Shown here: piece by piece, positions 14,796-23,445 of the stretch | Position numbering within the stretch: position 1 is the stretch's first letter | Layout of the letters: the number at the start of each line of letters is the position of its first letter | Assembly (NCBI RefSeq): GCF_013282805.1 | Contig: NZ_CP054038.1 | Location: 1,240,001 to 1,304,000 of the forward strand | Origin: Microbacterium hominis | GTDB lineage: Bacteria; Actinomycetota; Actinomycetes; Actinomycetales; Microbacteriaceae | Direction: 5' to 3' | DNA length: 64,000 nucleotides | Translations under genes and position numbers: made by a program | Notes under the pieces: generated by a model | Seen by the model: the letters and a program-made list of their open reading frames with translations, nothing else | Told to the model about the DNA's origin: nothing | The model's database searches: none

Positions 14796-17700
14796 TCAGC
14801 CGGCGAAGGCCGCCAGCACCTGGTCGAGCGTGACGCCCTTGTGCTTCACCTTCGGGGTGGGCACGGTATCGGCCGTGTGGTTGCGCGCGAGGAAGTTGAG
14901 CTCCACGAACGCGAGGTCGACCGCATCCACCGTGCCGTCGGCGTTGATGTCGGCGGCGCGGTCGGCGGTGCCCTTGGCGTCGCGGATGGCGACCGCGTCG
15001 AGGATGTCGACCACGTCGTCGCCGTTCACGTCGCCCGCGGCCAGCTGTGCGCTGAAGCTCACGATCGCCCCGGCGGGCTTGCCGTCGGCCGCCATGGTCG
15101 ACAGCGCCAGCGGCTGGTTCCAGGCGAGGTGACCCGGGATCTCGACGCGCAGCATCCAGTCGTCCTCCGACAGCGGCACCGCGTGGTTCGACAGTGCGCC
15201 GTCCGTGCCGATCGTCATGCCGACGACTTCGCCCGCGCTCGAGGTGAGCGTGGCCTTCGCACCGACCGCCGAGTGGTCGAGCGCGCTGTTCGGCTGACCG
15301 GCGGGGGTGAACAGGCCCTGGGCGTAGAAGCCGCCCGCCGCGATGCCGTGCGGGCGGATGGCCTGCACCGTGTCGAACGTGCGCTGCATCTGGATGCCGC
15401 GTCCGGCGGTGTTCGTGACGAAGGTGCTCACCGTGAGGAAGCCGGTGTTCTCGGCGGCGATGGTCGCCGGCACGTCGTACGCGATGTCGACCAGCGGCAG
15501 TCCGTCGCCCGTGTACTCGCTCTGGCCGTCGAACACGATCGACTGGCTCCAGCGCGAGGTGCTCGCGTTCACGGTGGTGATCGTCGGCTCACCGGAGAGG
15601 CTGCCGTACTCGGCGAACGCCTCCTGGGCGGCGACGCGGATGTTCTCGGCATCCCGCGGGTTGTAGAGCACCTCGATCCGCATCGTGGCGAACTGCGCGG
15701 CGTTGCTGGTCGAGAAGGACGTGATGACCGACTCGCCCACGCGCGCCGCCTTCTTGTCGGCGCTGCCGACGACGTAGGGCTGCGTGTCGCGGAACCACCA
15801 GGTCTCGACGCGGTCGCCGAGGTTGCCCGCGGCATCCATCCCGAGGAAGCGGTGCGACTGCACGGGGCTCGCCAGCAGGTTCACCGGGGTGGCGAAGGTC
15901 CCGTCGGCCGCGGCGGAGATCGTCTTGGTCGGGTTGATCGTCGCCGAGAACAGCTGGATGCGGTTGTCGGACTGGTCGATGTCGATCCCGGCCGCGCGGA
16001 TCGCCTCCACGTCGCCGTCGATGAGCGTTCCCGACAGTGCGAACGACGACTGGCCGTTGGTGAACTCGTGCACGCTGTCGGCGCCCGTGATGGCGCCCTC
16101 GCCGAAGTTCGTGGCGAACACCGGTGCCGTGTTGTCGACGTAGAAGTCGGCGGTGCGCTCCGAGGTGCTGCCGCTGTCGTCGGTCGCGACCACGCGCAGC
16201 GTGTGCAGGCCCGGCTCGACGGTGACCGCCTTGTGGCTGATCGGCAGGTTCTTGTCGCCGGTCAGCGGCAGGTACTGGCCGTACCACGCGAACGGGCCGT
16301 AGCGCAGACCGTCCTTCATGAGCGACGGGTCGATGCCGCCGAGATAGCCGATGTCGGCACCGGTCGCGGCATCCACCAGGAACAGGTCGAGCGTGCGCGT
16401 GGGCGTGGTGACGCCGGCCGAGAACTTCAGCGCCGGGTCGTACACGTCGGTGCCGGTCGTCATGACGGGCTTGAGCATCGTGAAGTCGAACAGCTCGAGG
16501 TCGTCGACGCGGAAGCCCAGCGGCAGGCGCAGCGCCTCCTCGCCCGACTGAGCGACCGTGATGAACGCGCCGTAGGTGCCGTCTGCCGCACCGGCGGGCA
16601 GGGTCAGGGTGACCTTGACCTTCTTGGTGGAGCCTGCGCTCACCTTGACCGTCTTGTCGAAGGCGACCTTCGCGCCCGAGGCGGCGAAGTCGGCCGTGCC
16701 GGCGCCGTTGTCCGTGTCGATGGCGAGGGTGTAGGTGGCCGACTTCGTCGAGCGGTTCGTGATCTCCACGGTGCGGGTGACGGTGGATGCCTCGGTCGAG
16801 GGCAGCATGCCCAGCGACAGTGCACCGGTGATGTCGTCGATGACGGTGGTCTGGCCGCGGTGCTCCGGCACCCACAGCTCGTCGAGCACCTGTGCGTCGG
16901 CGGTGCCGCGCACCGCCTGGCGCGGGTCGACCTGACCGGCGCCGGACTCGAACACGCCGGAGGCGTCGTTCAGGTCGTCGGCGGTGTTCATGAGGCGGGT
17001 CTTCACGTCGGCGGGGGCGAGCGTCGGCTCGGCGCCGAGCATGAGACCAGCCAGGCCCGCCACGAACGGCGTCGCCATCGAGGTGCCCGACTTGCGGGCG
17101 TACGCGTCGGTGTAGGGGAAGTCGGTGGCCTTCGGGTCGATGTCCCACGTGGGAACGCTCGACATCACCGAGACGCCGGGGGCGGTGATCTCGGGCTTGA
17201 TGTCGGTGGTGCCGTTGGCCGGGCCGCGCGAGCTGAAGCTCGCCAGGTTGTCGGCGTCGGTGGTGACGGTGCCGAGCGTGCCGAAGGTGACCTCGGTCGC
17301 GCCCGCGGTGAGGGCCGCGCGCAGCGCCGCGCCCTGCGTGGCATCCACGCCGAACATGACGGCGTAGGAGTCGCTCTCGCCGAGGAAGACGTCGATGGGG
17401 CCCTCGGGGCGGTTGTTCACCACGATCGCGCCTGCCGCGCCGCGCGTCTTGGCGTAGGTCGCCATGTCGGTGAAGGTGGCCGTGCCGCGCTGGATCAGCA
17501 CGATCGCCCCGGTGGGGTTCTTGCCGATGTAGCCCGACGAGTTGCCCGGGCCCACGTCGACGAGGCGGTAGGTCTTGCCGGCGAGGGCGCTCACCGAGGA
17601 GGCGGCGCGCTGCTGCGAGATGAGGCGCAGATCGCCGGATGCCGCGCCGACGGCCGCGGTCGTGGTCGCGAGCTTCAGCGGGCTGTCGTTGGCGCCCACG

Positions 17701-18863
17701 GTGATCGCGAGGGCCGAGGTGCCAGGCGAGCCGAGGGTGGCTGCGCCCAGGTCGCCGTCGTTCCCGGCCGCGATGACGGTGGTGACGCCGGCGAGCGTGA
17801 GGTTGTCGGCGGCCACGCTCAGGGGGGAGCGGTGGTCGTTGTACGAGCCGCCGAGCGACATGTTGACGACATCCATGCCGTCCTGCAGTGCGCGGTCCAT
17901 GCCCTCGAGGATGTCGGCGGTCGAACCGCTGCCGTACGGACCGAGCACGCGGTAGCCGTAGATCTCGGCGTCGGGGGCGACGCCCCAGGCGGTGCGCCCG
18001 CCGAAGGTGTCGTCCTGTCCGGCGATGATGCCCGCGACGTGCGTGCCGTGGCTGGTGTAGTACGGCGAGCCGTTGACCTTCTCGACGCGGCCGGAGCCCT
18101 TCCAGTCCGCGTAGGTGGTCTCCATCGGGTCGTCGTCGCCGTCGACGGCGTCGTAGCCGCCGCGGTAGACGTCGGCCAGCGCCGGGTGGTGGTAGTCGAT
18201 GCCCGTGTCGAGGACGCCGATCTTCACGCCTTCGCCGGTGATGCCCGCCGCATGCAGGGCGGCGACCTCGTCGTACGTGACGCCGCCGCCGGTGAGACCC
18301 GACTCGCCGTCGCCCTCGGCGTCGGGCAGGTTGAGTTCGAAGATCTCGTTCGGCCACACCGACGCGACGTCGGGCGAGTCGAGCAGCGCGGTGATCTGGG
18401 CTCCGGTGGCCGACAGGGCGACCGCGTTGATCGCGGACGTGTAGCGCTCGGTGATCCCCTTCGCGACGCCCTGGGCGCCCAGGTGCTTCTCGAAGCGCTT
18501 CTGCGAGGCCTTCACCGCCTTCTCGGCGTCGGCCTGCGAGAGCGTCTCGCCCTGAGCGGACGCCAGAGCGCGTGCCGTCGCGGCGACCGGCTGGCGCAGC
18601 ACCACGACCACCGCGCGGGCCTCGGCGGCGTCGAGGTCGACGCCGTCGGCGACGTGCACCTCGTCCGGCGACGTGAGCTCGATCGCGGCGGCGAGTGCCT
18701 GCCGCTCGGCGGGGGTGGTGACGTTCAGCACGTCGTCGGCGCCGAGCGCGGGCGCCGCCAGCGCGGGGGTCGGCACCAGGAGCGCGCCGACCAGCACGGC
18801 GCTGACCGCCGTGCACACGGACGCCCGGGCGCGGAAGCTGCGCGGGGGGGTGGGGTTGGCCAT
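14796..18863 (-). CDS. Secreted subtilisin-like serine protease with PA and dockerin-like domains
   Basis: A 1355-aa exported S8 peptidase. Residues 1-36 form a signal peptide (basic start, hydrophobic core, PTPALA cleavage region), and an I9-type propeptide spans about 80-175. The catalytic triad is D219 (GVLDTGID), H272 (SHGTHVAG) and S595 (KSGTSMATP), with the oxyanion Asn in AAGND (about 365-369). A PA insert lies at about 400-530, and Ig/FnIII-like modules follow. Near the C-terminus GDVNGDDVVDILDAVAI and ADINADGTVDAVDLAFV form two Ca-binding dockerin-type repeats, unusual for an actinobacterial subtilase. No sortase motif is seen. It diverges from a TrmB-like regulator, a plausible controller. 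Confidence 0.9.
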   Translation of the reverse strand: MANPTPPRSFRARASVCTAVSAVLVGALLVPTPALAAPALGADDVLNVTTPAERQALAAAIELTSPDEVHVADGVDLDAAEARAVVVVLRQPVAATARALASAQGETLSQADAEKAVKASQKRFEKHLGAQGVAKGITERYTSAINAVALSATGAQITALLDSPDVASVWPNEIFELNLPDAEGDGESGLTGGGVTYDEVAALHAAGITGEGVKIGVLDTGIDYHHPALADVYRGGYDAVDGDDDPMETTYADWKGSGRVEKVNGSPYYTSHGTHVAGIIAGQDDTFGGRTAWGVAPDAEIYGYRVLGPYGSGSTADILEGMDRALQDGMDVVNMSLGGSYNDHRSPLSVAADNLTLAGVTTVIAAGNDGDLGAATLGSPGTSALAITVGANDSPLKLATTTAAVGAASGDLRLISQQRAASSVSALAGKTYRLVDVGPGNSSGYIGKNPTGAIVLIQRGTATFTDMATYAKTRGAAGAIVVNNRPEGPIDVFLGESDSYAVMFGVDATQGAALRAALTAGATEVTFGTLGTVTTDADNLASFSSRGPANGTTDIKPEITAPGVSVMSSVPTWDIDPKATDFPYTDAYARKSGTSMATPFVAGLAGLMLGAEPTLAPADVKTRLMNTADDLNDASGVFESGAGQVDPRQAVRGTADAQVLDELWVPEHRGQTTVIDDITGALSLGMLPSTEASTVTRTVEITNRSTKSATYTLAIDTDNGAGTADFAASGAKVAFDKTVKVSAGSTKKVKVTLTLPAGAADGTYGAFITVAQSGEEALRLPLGFRVDDLELFDFTMLKPVMTTGTDVYDPALKFSAGVTTPTRTLDLFLVDAATGADIGYLGGIDPSLMKDGLRYGPFAWYGQYLPLTGDKNLPISHKAVTVEPGLHTLRVVATDDSGSTSERTADFYVDNTAPVFATNFGEGAITGADSVHEFTNGQSSFALSGTLIDGDVEAIRAAGIDIDQSDNRIQLFSATINPTKTISAAADGTFATPVNLLASPVQSHRFLGMDAAGNLGDRVETWWFRDTQPYVVGSADKKAARVGESVITSFSTSNAAQFATMRIEVLYNPRDAENIRVAAQEAFAEYGSLSGEPTITTVNASTSRWSQSIVFDGQSEYTGDGLPLVDIAYDVPATIAAENTGFLTVSTFVTNTAGRGIQMQRTFDTVQAIRPHGIAAGGFYAQGLFTPAGQPNSALDHSAVGAKATLTSSAGEVVGMTIGTDGALSNHAVPLSEDDWMLRVEIPGHLAWNQPLALSTMAADGKPAGAIVSFSAQLAAGDVNGDDVVDILDAVAIRDAKGTADRAADINADGTVDAVDLAFVELNFLARNHTADTVPTPKVKHKGVTLDQVLAAFAG

Positions 18864-18921
18864 GGTGGATCACCTTCGTCAGAGGGAGCGGGGATGGTTC
18901 CTGGCATAACTGTGCCATTTG

Positions 18922-18932
18922 CCCCCTGGGGG
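18922..18932. promoter_or_regulatory. Palindrome CCCCCTGGGGG between the protease and its divergent regulator
   Basis: A perfect 5-1-5 palindrome midway between the subtilase start (18863) and the regulator start (19019). A TACGCT -10-like box for the plus strand follows directly. It is a candidate operator for the regulator; C-tract/G-tract operators are also used by CsoR-like repressors, of which none is in view. Confidence 0.35.
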
Positions 18933-19018
18933 TACGCTGACGTAAATACGACATGACTACTTCTCGTCGCCGGATCCGGCGGCCGGCCCCCCAGCCGGCG
19001 GAGAGAGTGGAGGGTGTG

Positions 19019-19987
19019 ATGGGACTGGAAGTGCTGGGCCTCGGCGTCGTCGAGCATCGTGTGTACGAGTACCTCGTGCGGCACCGAGCGACCACGCCGA
19101 CGCGCATCGCCGCCGACCTGGGCCTTCGCACCGCCGAGATCTCGGCCGCGCTGGCGGCGCTGGCCTCCCGCGGACTGGTCTCACGCGACGGGGCCGGTGA
19201 CGACGAGTTCGCCGCGTCGCCCCCCGACGTCGCGCTCGGCGCGCTGATCCTCGAGCACGAGGATCGGCTGCGCCAAGCAGAGACCGAGATGCTCCTGCTC
19301 GAGCAGCTCTATCGCGACGCGGGTGCCGGCGAGGCCGACGTCGTCGACGTCGTGCGCGGCACCGAGGCTGTGGGCCAGCGCTTCAACCAGCTGCAGCGCA
19401 GCGCCCGCAGCGAGGTGCTGCTGTTCGTCAAGGGCGACGCGGTCGCCGTCGACCGCGACGCCAACGTCGAGGAGGAGCTCGCCGTCGCCCGCGGTGTGCG
19501 CTACCGGTGGGTGCTCGAGCGCTCTCGCCTGGAAGCGCCCGGCGTCATCGATGCGGCCCGGGAGGCGATCGCGGCGGGGCTGGACGTGCGCGTGGCGGGC
19601 GAGCTTCCCACGCGCATGCTCGTTGTGGACCGCGCGATCGCGATGGTCCCGCTGGCCGCGCAGGGCGAAGATCAGTCCGGCGGCGCGCTGCTGCTGCACG
19701 CGGGCGGTCTCGTGGGCCTGGCCATCGCGCTGTTCGAGCGCACGTGGCTCGCCGCCTCGCACCTGGTCGCCACCGCCGACGGCACCCTCGCCGAGGTGGA
19801 GCTCGACGACGAGGAGCGCGAGGTGCTCTCGCTGCTGGATGCCGGGCTCACGGACAAGGCGATCGGCGTGCGCACCGGCACCTCGGTGCGCACGGTGCAG
19901 CGGCGCGTGCGCGAGCTGATGGACCGCGCCGATGTCGACACACGACTCCAGCTGGGGGTCGCGGCCGTGCGCCGCGGCTGGCTCTGA
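19019..19987 (+). CDS. TrmB-like/LuxR-type transcriptional regulator
   Basis: A 322-aa regulator with two DNA-binding domains. Residues 1-60 are a TrmB-like winged helix (EHRVYEYLVRHRATTPTRIA then LRTAEISAALAALASRGLVS). A middle PLD-like sensor region follows (EVLLFVKGDAVAV, LDVRVAGELPTRMLVVD). The C-terminus is a LuxR-type HTH (LDDEEREVLSLLDAGLTDKA then TGTSVRTVQRRVRELMDRA). I chose the ATG at 19019, preceded by GGAGGGTGTG, over the in-frame ATG at 18953, which has no ribosome-binding site and would add an Arg/Pro-rich tail. Similar proteins sit next to secreted subtilases in actinobacteria, so control of the divergent protease is a fair inference. Confidence 0.75.
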   Translation: MGLEVLGLGVVEHRVYEYLVRHRATTPTRIAADLGLRTAEISAALAALASRGLVSRDGAGDDEFAASPPDVALGALILEHEDRLRQAETEMLLLEQLYRDAGAGEADVVDVVRGTEAVGQRFNQLQRSARSEVLLFVKGDAVAVDRDANVEEELAVARGVRYRWVLERSRLEAPGVIDAAREAIAAGLDVRVAGELPTRMLVVDRAIAMVPLAAQGEDQSGGALLLHAGGLVGLAIALFERTWLAASHLVATADGTLAEVELDDEEREVLSLLDAGLTDKAIGVRTGTSVRTVQRRVRELMDRADVDTRLQLGVAAVRRGWL

Positions 19988-20005
19988 GCCACCCGATCGC
20001 GCCGC

Positions 20006-20476
20006 TCAGCGCGGCGTGTCGAAGGTCCAGTCGTCGGGGTCCAGCGCCGTCGCGACATCCCAGTCGTCGGAGTCCCACGTGAAGGTGGCGACCGCGCACG
20101 TGGGCATGTGGGCGATCTCGTCGCCGGAGAGGCGGCCGGCGAGCACGCTCATGCCCGGATCATGGGCGACGACGACCACCGCGGTCGCGCCCGACCCCGC
20201 CGCAGCGGCCAGCAGCGCACTGGCGGGCGCTCCGTAGAGGTCGGGATCGAGGTCGACCGCCACCCCGAGGGCCTCGCCGAAGGCGGCGGCGGTCGTGCGC
20301 GCGCGCACCGCGGTGCTCGACAGGATCGCATCGGGCCGGAACCCGGTGTCGGCGAGCAGTTGCGCCATGCGGGGCGCGTCGCGCTCGCCGCGCGGGTTCA
20401 GCGGCCGGTCGTGGTCGTCGAGCAGGCGGTCGCCCCAGTCGGACTTGGCGTGCCGCACCAGCACGAGTCGGATCAT
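20006..20476 (-). CDS. SixA-like histidine phosphatase
   Basis: A 156-aa histidine-phosphatase-superfamily protein. It has the catalytic RHG-type motif in its SixA form, LVRHAKSDW (residues 6-14), NPRGERDAP (about 27-35), LSSTAVRARTTA (about 53-64) and the second catalytic His in VVVAHDPGMS (about 98-107). SixA enzymes remove phosphate from phosphohistidine; the partner here is unknown. The ATG follows GGGAGGG. It ends 18 bp from the regulator's stop on the other strand. Confidence 0.85.
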   Translation of the reverse strand: MIRLVLVRHAKSDWGDRLLDDHDRPLNPRGERDAPRMAQLLADTGFRPDAILSSTAVRARTTAAAFGEALGVAVDLDPDLYGAPASALLAAAAGSGATAVVVVAHDPGMSVLAGRLSGDEIAHMPTCAVATFTWDSDDWDVATALDPDDWTFDTPR

Positions 20477-20496
20477 CGTGTCGTCCCTCCCGTGCC

Positions 20497-20862
20497 TCAG
20501 TCCGCCCCGCCGGCGGGTGCGTCGGTGACGTACACCCAGGCGGGGCGTCCGCTGGCGAGCGTCACGGTGGTTCGTCGGTACATGCCCGCCTGGTACTCGT
20601 CGCAGGCGTCGAGCTCGTCCTCGGTCACCAGGAGCGCCCGCCCGGTGACCTTGTCGAGCCGATCGCCCGTGGCACGCACGAGCGGCTGCACGGACAGTCC
20701 CGACAGGGCGGCCATGCGGTCGTCCTGGATCTCGGCGTAGTCGACCGTGAACCCGGGGAGGGCGTCGTCCTCGCCGTCGAGCAGTCGTCCGAACGTGTCG
20801 AGCTGCACCTCGGGGTGCAGGAATGTGCCGTAACTGAAGAGGAGCTCATCCGCGCCTGCCAC
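20497..20862 (-). CDS. Gamma-glutamylcyclotransferase/AIG2-like protein
   Basis: A 121-aa GGCT-fold protein. The substrate-binding signature YGTF(L) appears at residues 10-14 (LLFSYGTFLHPEVQ), and the catalytic-type acidic residue lies in LVTEDELDACDEYQAGMYRR (about 77-96), followed by VYVTDAP. Such enzymes form 5-oxoproline from gamma-glutamyl compounds, but small bacterial members are poorly defined. The GTG at 20862 is preceded by TACTCT at 6 nt, a leaderless layout, and the longer upstream open frame has no start signal. Confidence 0.75.
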   Translation of the reverse strand: MAGADELLFSYGTFLHPEVQLDTFGRLLDGEDDALPGFTVDYAEIQDDRMAALSGLSVQPLVRATGDRLDKVTGRALLVTEDELDACDEYQAGMYRRTTVTLASGRPAWVYVTDAPAGGAD

Positions 20863-20868
20863 GCGATC

Positions 20869-20874
20869 AGAGTA
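20869..20874 (-). promoter_or_regulatory. -10 box TACTCT, leaderless AIG2 start
   Basis: TACTCT, 6 nt, GTG on the minus strand; no Shine-Dalgarno sequence. Confidence 0.5.
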
Positions 20875-20900
20875 GCCGTCTGCGCGCGCCGGAGCGAGGG

Positions 20901-22208
20901 TCAACCGAGGAGCGCGTGCGCGATCGAGAAGATCGCGACGCCGGCAAGCGCTCCCACGATGGTGCCGTTGAGGCGGATGTACTGCAGATCGCGCCCCACC
21001 ATGAGCTCGATCTTCTCGCTCGTCTCCTCCGGATCCCACCGCTCCACCGTGTCGGTGATGATCGACGCGATGTCGTGGCGATAGCGATCGACCGCGAACA
21101 CGGCGGCGTCGACGACCCAGGTGTCCAGTCGGCGCTGCAGCGCGGCATCCACTGTCAGCCTCTCGCCGATCTCGGCGAGCGCCGCCGCCGCGCGCCGGCG
21201 CAGTCCGCTCTGCGGGTCATCGAGCGCGGAGAGCAGTCCGGTCTTGGCCGCCCCCCAGGCCTGGGCGGCCAGCTCCCGCACGCGGGGGCTGTCGAACACG
21301 GCGATCTTCGCGTCTTCGAACCGGCCGATGGTCGCCGGATCGTGCTGCATGCTGCCGGCCAGCCGGGAGAGGTACGCGTCGATGGCGAGGCGGGCGGGAT
21401 GGCGCGGGTCGGCCTGGACGGCCGCGACGAACTTGACGGCCTCGTTGTAGACGGTCTCATCGACCAGACGCTGCGCGATCGAGGGCACCCACGCGGGCAG
21501 GCGGCGCGAGACCAGGCCGCTGAAGGCGGCGGGGTTGGCCGCCAGCCAGGTGCCGATGCTGTCGATCCCCATGTCCACGGCGCCGTGATGGGCGCCGGCC
21601 TCCACGATGCGCGAGAGCCATGCCCCCAGCGGAGGCGACCACTCCGGCGCGATGAGATGCTCGCGCGCGAGGTCTTCGATGACGTCCTGCACGTCGTCGT
21701 CGCTGAGCGCGCGCAGCACGCCGGCGGCCAGCGCCGCCCCTTCGCCGCTGACCCGCTCGGCGTGGGTGATGCCCGATGGGCCCGGGGCGGGGTCGGCCAG
21801 CCACTCGCCGAGTCGCACGGAGATGCCCGCGGTCTCGAGCTTGGCGCGCACCACGTCGCCGCGCAGGAACTCCGTCTCGACGAACTCGCCGAGGGTGCGG
21901 CCGATCTCGTCCTTGCGGGTCGGGATGATCGCGGTGTGGGGGATGGGGATGCCCAGGGGATGCCGGAACAGCGCCGTCACGGCGAACCAGTCGGCCAGTG
22001 CCCCGACCATGCCGCCCTCGGCCGCCGCCCGCACGTACGCGAGCGCCGGCACCTCCGTCTGGAAGGCGAACGACACCGCGAACACCGCCGCCATGAGCAG
22101 CAGCGCCCCGAGCGCCACCGCCTTCATGCGCCGCAGTCCCCGGCGCCGCTCCTGGTCGGCGGGGCTCAGCAGCGCCGGGGCCGTGGTGCGTGCGCCGGAC
22201 ACGGTCAC
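20901..22208 (-). CDS. DUF445 membrane protein
   Basis: A 435-aa DUF445 protein. An N-terminal TM helix (KAVALGALLLMAAVFAVSFA, about 28-47) is followed by the family motif GGMVGALADWFAVTALFRHP (about 64-83) and IPHTAIIPTRKDEIG, then a long helical region and a C-terminal TM segment (IVGALAGVAIFSIAHALLG). Its function is unknown. The GTG start overlaps the acyl-CoA dehydrogenase stop as GTGA (22208-22205), so the two are translationally coupled. Confidence 0.85.
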   Translation of the reverse strand: MTVSGARTTAPALLSPADQERRRGLRRMKAVALGALLLMAAVFAVSFAFQTEVPALAYVRAAAEGGMVGALADWFAVTALFRHPLGIPIPHTAIIPTRKDEIGRTLGEFVETEFLRGDVVRAKLETAGISVRLGEWLADPAPGPSGITHAERVSGEGAALAAGVLRALSDDDVQDVIEDLAREHLIAPEWSPPLGAWLSRIVEAGAHHGAVDMGIDSIGTWLAANPAAFSGLVSRRLPAWVPSIAQRLVDETVYNEAVKFVAAVQADPRHPARLAIDAYLSRLAGSMQHDPATIGRFEDAKIAVFDSPRVRELAAQAWGAAKTGLLSALDDPQSGLRRRAAAALAEIGERLTVDAALQRRLDTWVVDAAVFAVDRYRHDIASIITDTVERWDPEETSEKIELMVGRDLQYIRLNGTIVGALAGVAIFSIAHALLG

Positions 22209-23368
22209 GCCTCCACGGGGCCGAGCCACGCGGTCGCCGCCGTCGCGTGCGCCGATTCCGGGTCGGAGGGGTGGAACATCCCGGCCAGCACGTCGCGGTA
22301 CAGCCGCTGCAGTTCGCCGGCGGCGAAGTACGACGATCCGCCGGCGACGAGCATCGCGTCGTCGACCACGCTCTTGGCCATCGTGACGGCGCGGTGCTTG
22401 ACCCCCGACAGCAGCGTGAACCACCGCGGACCGTGGTCGACCAGCCCGTCGACGTCGTCGCACAGCGCGGAGATCTGCGGCGGCAGGGCGTCGTAGACGA
22501 GGGCCATGTCGGCGATCCTCCAGCGGATGTCGGGGTCCTGAGCGTACGCGAGGCCGGTCTTCTTCGAGGTGCGTCGGCCGGCTGTCTCCACCGCGACCTC
22601 CAGGGCGCGCCGCGCGATGCCGGTGTACACCGAGGCCAGGAGCAGCTCGAAGACGCTGAAGATGCCGAACACGATCGCGTCGGGGTTCGGGCCGGGGGCG
22701 ATGCGCCGCACGATGCGGTCGGCGGGTGCCACCGCGCCGTGCAGCTCCGTCGTGCGCGACTGCGTACCGCGCATGCCGAGCGTGTCCCAGTCGTCGCGCG
22801 TGCGCACCGCATCGCTGCGCGGCACGAACGCGTAGACCATCTGCGGTCCGTCGTCCGAGGTCGTGTCCAGACCGTGCAGGCCCAGCTGCGTCCATACGGG
22901 CGCGAGCGAGGTGAAGATCTTCGTGCCGGTGAACGCGTAGCCGCCGTCGGCGAGGGGCGCGGCATCCGTGTCGCTGCCGAACAGCACGAGGTCGTTGCCG
23001 GCCTCGCTGATCCCGAACGCGAAGATCTCGCCGGCCGCAGCCCCCTCCTGCACGAAGCGGAGGGACGGGATGCCGCGCGCGGCCAGCACGCGGGCGACGC
23101 CGGTCCACACCAGGTGCATGTTGATCGCGAGCGCCGTCGCCGGCGCCGCGGTGGCCAGTCGCTGCTGCAGGAGCGCGGCCTGTGCGAGGGTCAGGCCGGC
23201 CCCGCCGAGCTCGGAGGGCACGAGGATCGCGAGATAGCCCGCGGCAGCCAGATCGTCGAGGTCGTCGTGCGGGAACGTGTTGTCGCGGTCGTGCCCGGCC
23301 GCGCGCTCTCGGATGCGCCCGAGCAGGTCGTCGGGCAGGTGGACCGCGGGGTCGAAGGCAGCATCCAT
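22205..23368 (-). CDS. Acyl-CoA dehydrogenase-family flavoprotein
   Basis: A 387-aa FAD enzyme of the acyl-CoA dehydrogenase superfamily. The N-terminal helical domain includes ILVPSELGGAGLTLAQAALLQ, and the FAD/substrate strand region is FAFGISEAGNDLVLFGSDTD. The usual catalytic Glu loop of short-chain enzymes is not obvious, so it may belong to the DszC/hydroxylase-like branch that acts on non-CoA substrates with reduced flavin. I take the ATG at 23368 rather than 23377: a GACAAT box lies 7 nt before 23368 and overlaps the other codon. It is coupled to the DUF445 gene downstream. Confidence 0.75.
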   Translation of the reverse strand: MDAAFDPAVHLPDDLLGRIRERAAGHDRDNTFPHDDLDDLAAAGYLAILVPSELGGAGLTLAQAALLQQRLATAAPATALAINMHLVWTGVARVLAARGIPSLRFVQEGAAAGEIFAFGISEAGNDLVLFGSDTDAAPLADGGYAFTGTKIFTSLAPVWTQLGLHGLDTTSDDGPQMVYAFVPRSDAVRTRDDWDTLGMRGTQSRTTELHGAVAPADRIVRRIAPGPNPDAIVFGIFSVFELLLASVYTGIARRALEVAVETAGRRTSKKTGLAYAQDPDIRWRIADMALVYDALPPQISALCDDVDGLVDHGPRWFTLLSGVKHRAVTMAKSVVDDAMLVAGGSSYFAAGELQRLYRDVLAGMFHPSDPESAHATAATAWLGPVEA

Positions 23369-23375
23369 GCCGCCC

Positions 23376-23381
23376 ATTGTC
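23376..23381 (-). promoter_or_regulatory. -10-like box GACAAT, leaderless acyl-CoA dehydrogenase start
   Basis: On the minus strand GACAAT is followed by 7 nt and ATG (23368). Confidence 0.45.
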
Positions 23382-23401
23382 CCGCGATCGGCGCGCCGCG
23401 G

Positions 23402-23437
23402 CTTCGCGCACGCGCGCGGGTGCGCGCGTGCGCGAAG
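23402..23437. promoter_or_regulatory. Perfect 16-bp inverted repeat between divergent genes
   Basis: CTTCGCGCACGCGCGC (23402-23417) and its exact complement (23422-23437) enclose GGGT. It fills the space between the acyl-CoA dehydrogenase start (23368) and the DUF389 start (23446). Its core is alternating purine-pyrimidine (CGCGCGCGTG). Possible roles are an operator for both genes, a cruciform/Z-DNA site or, on the plus strand, an RNA hairpin just before the DUF389 start. Confidence 0.6.
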
Positions 23438-23445
23438 ATGTGCGC

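Noticed and set aside
14841..18956. A 1371-codon plus-strand frame opposite the subtilase
   Set aside because: It is the complement of a protease with signal peptide, triad and PA domain. The composition (Val/Gly/Arg/His-rich) is typical of antisense frames in GC-rich DNA.
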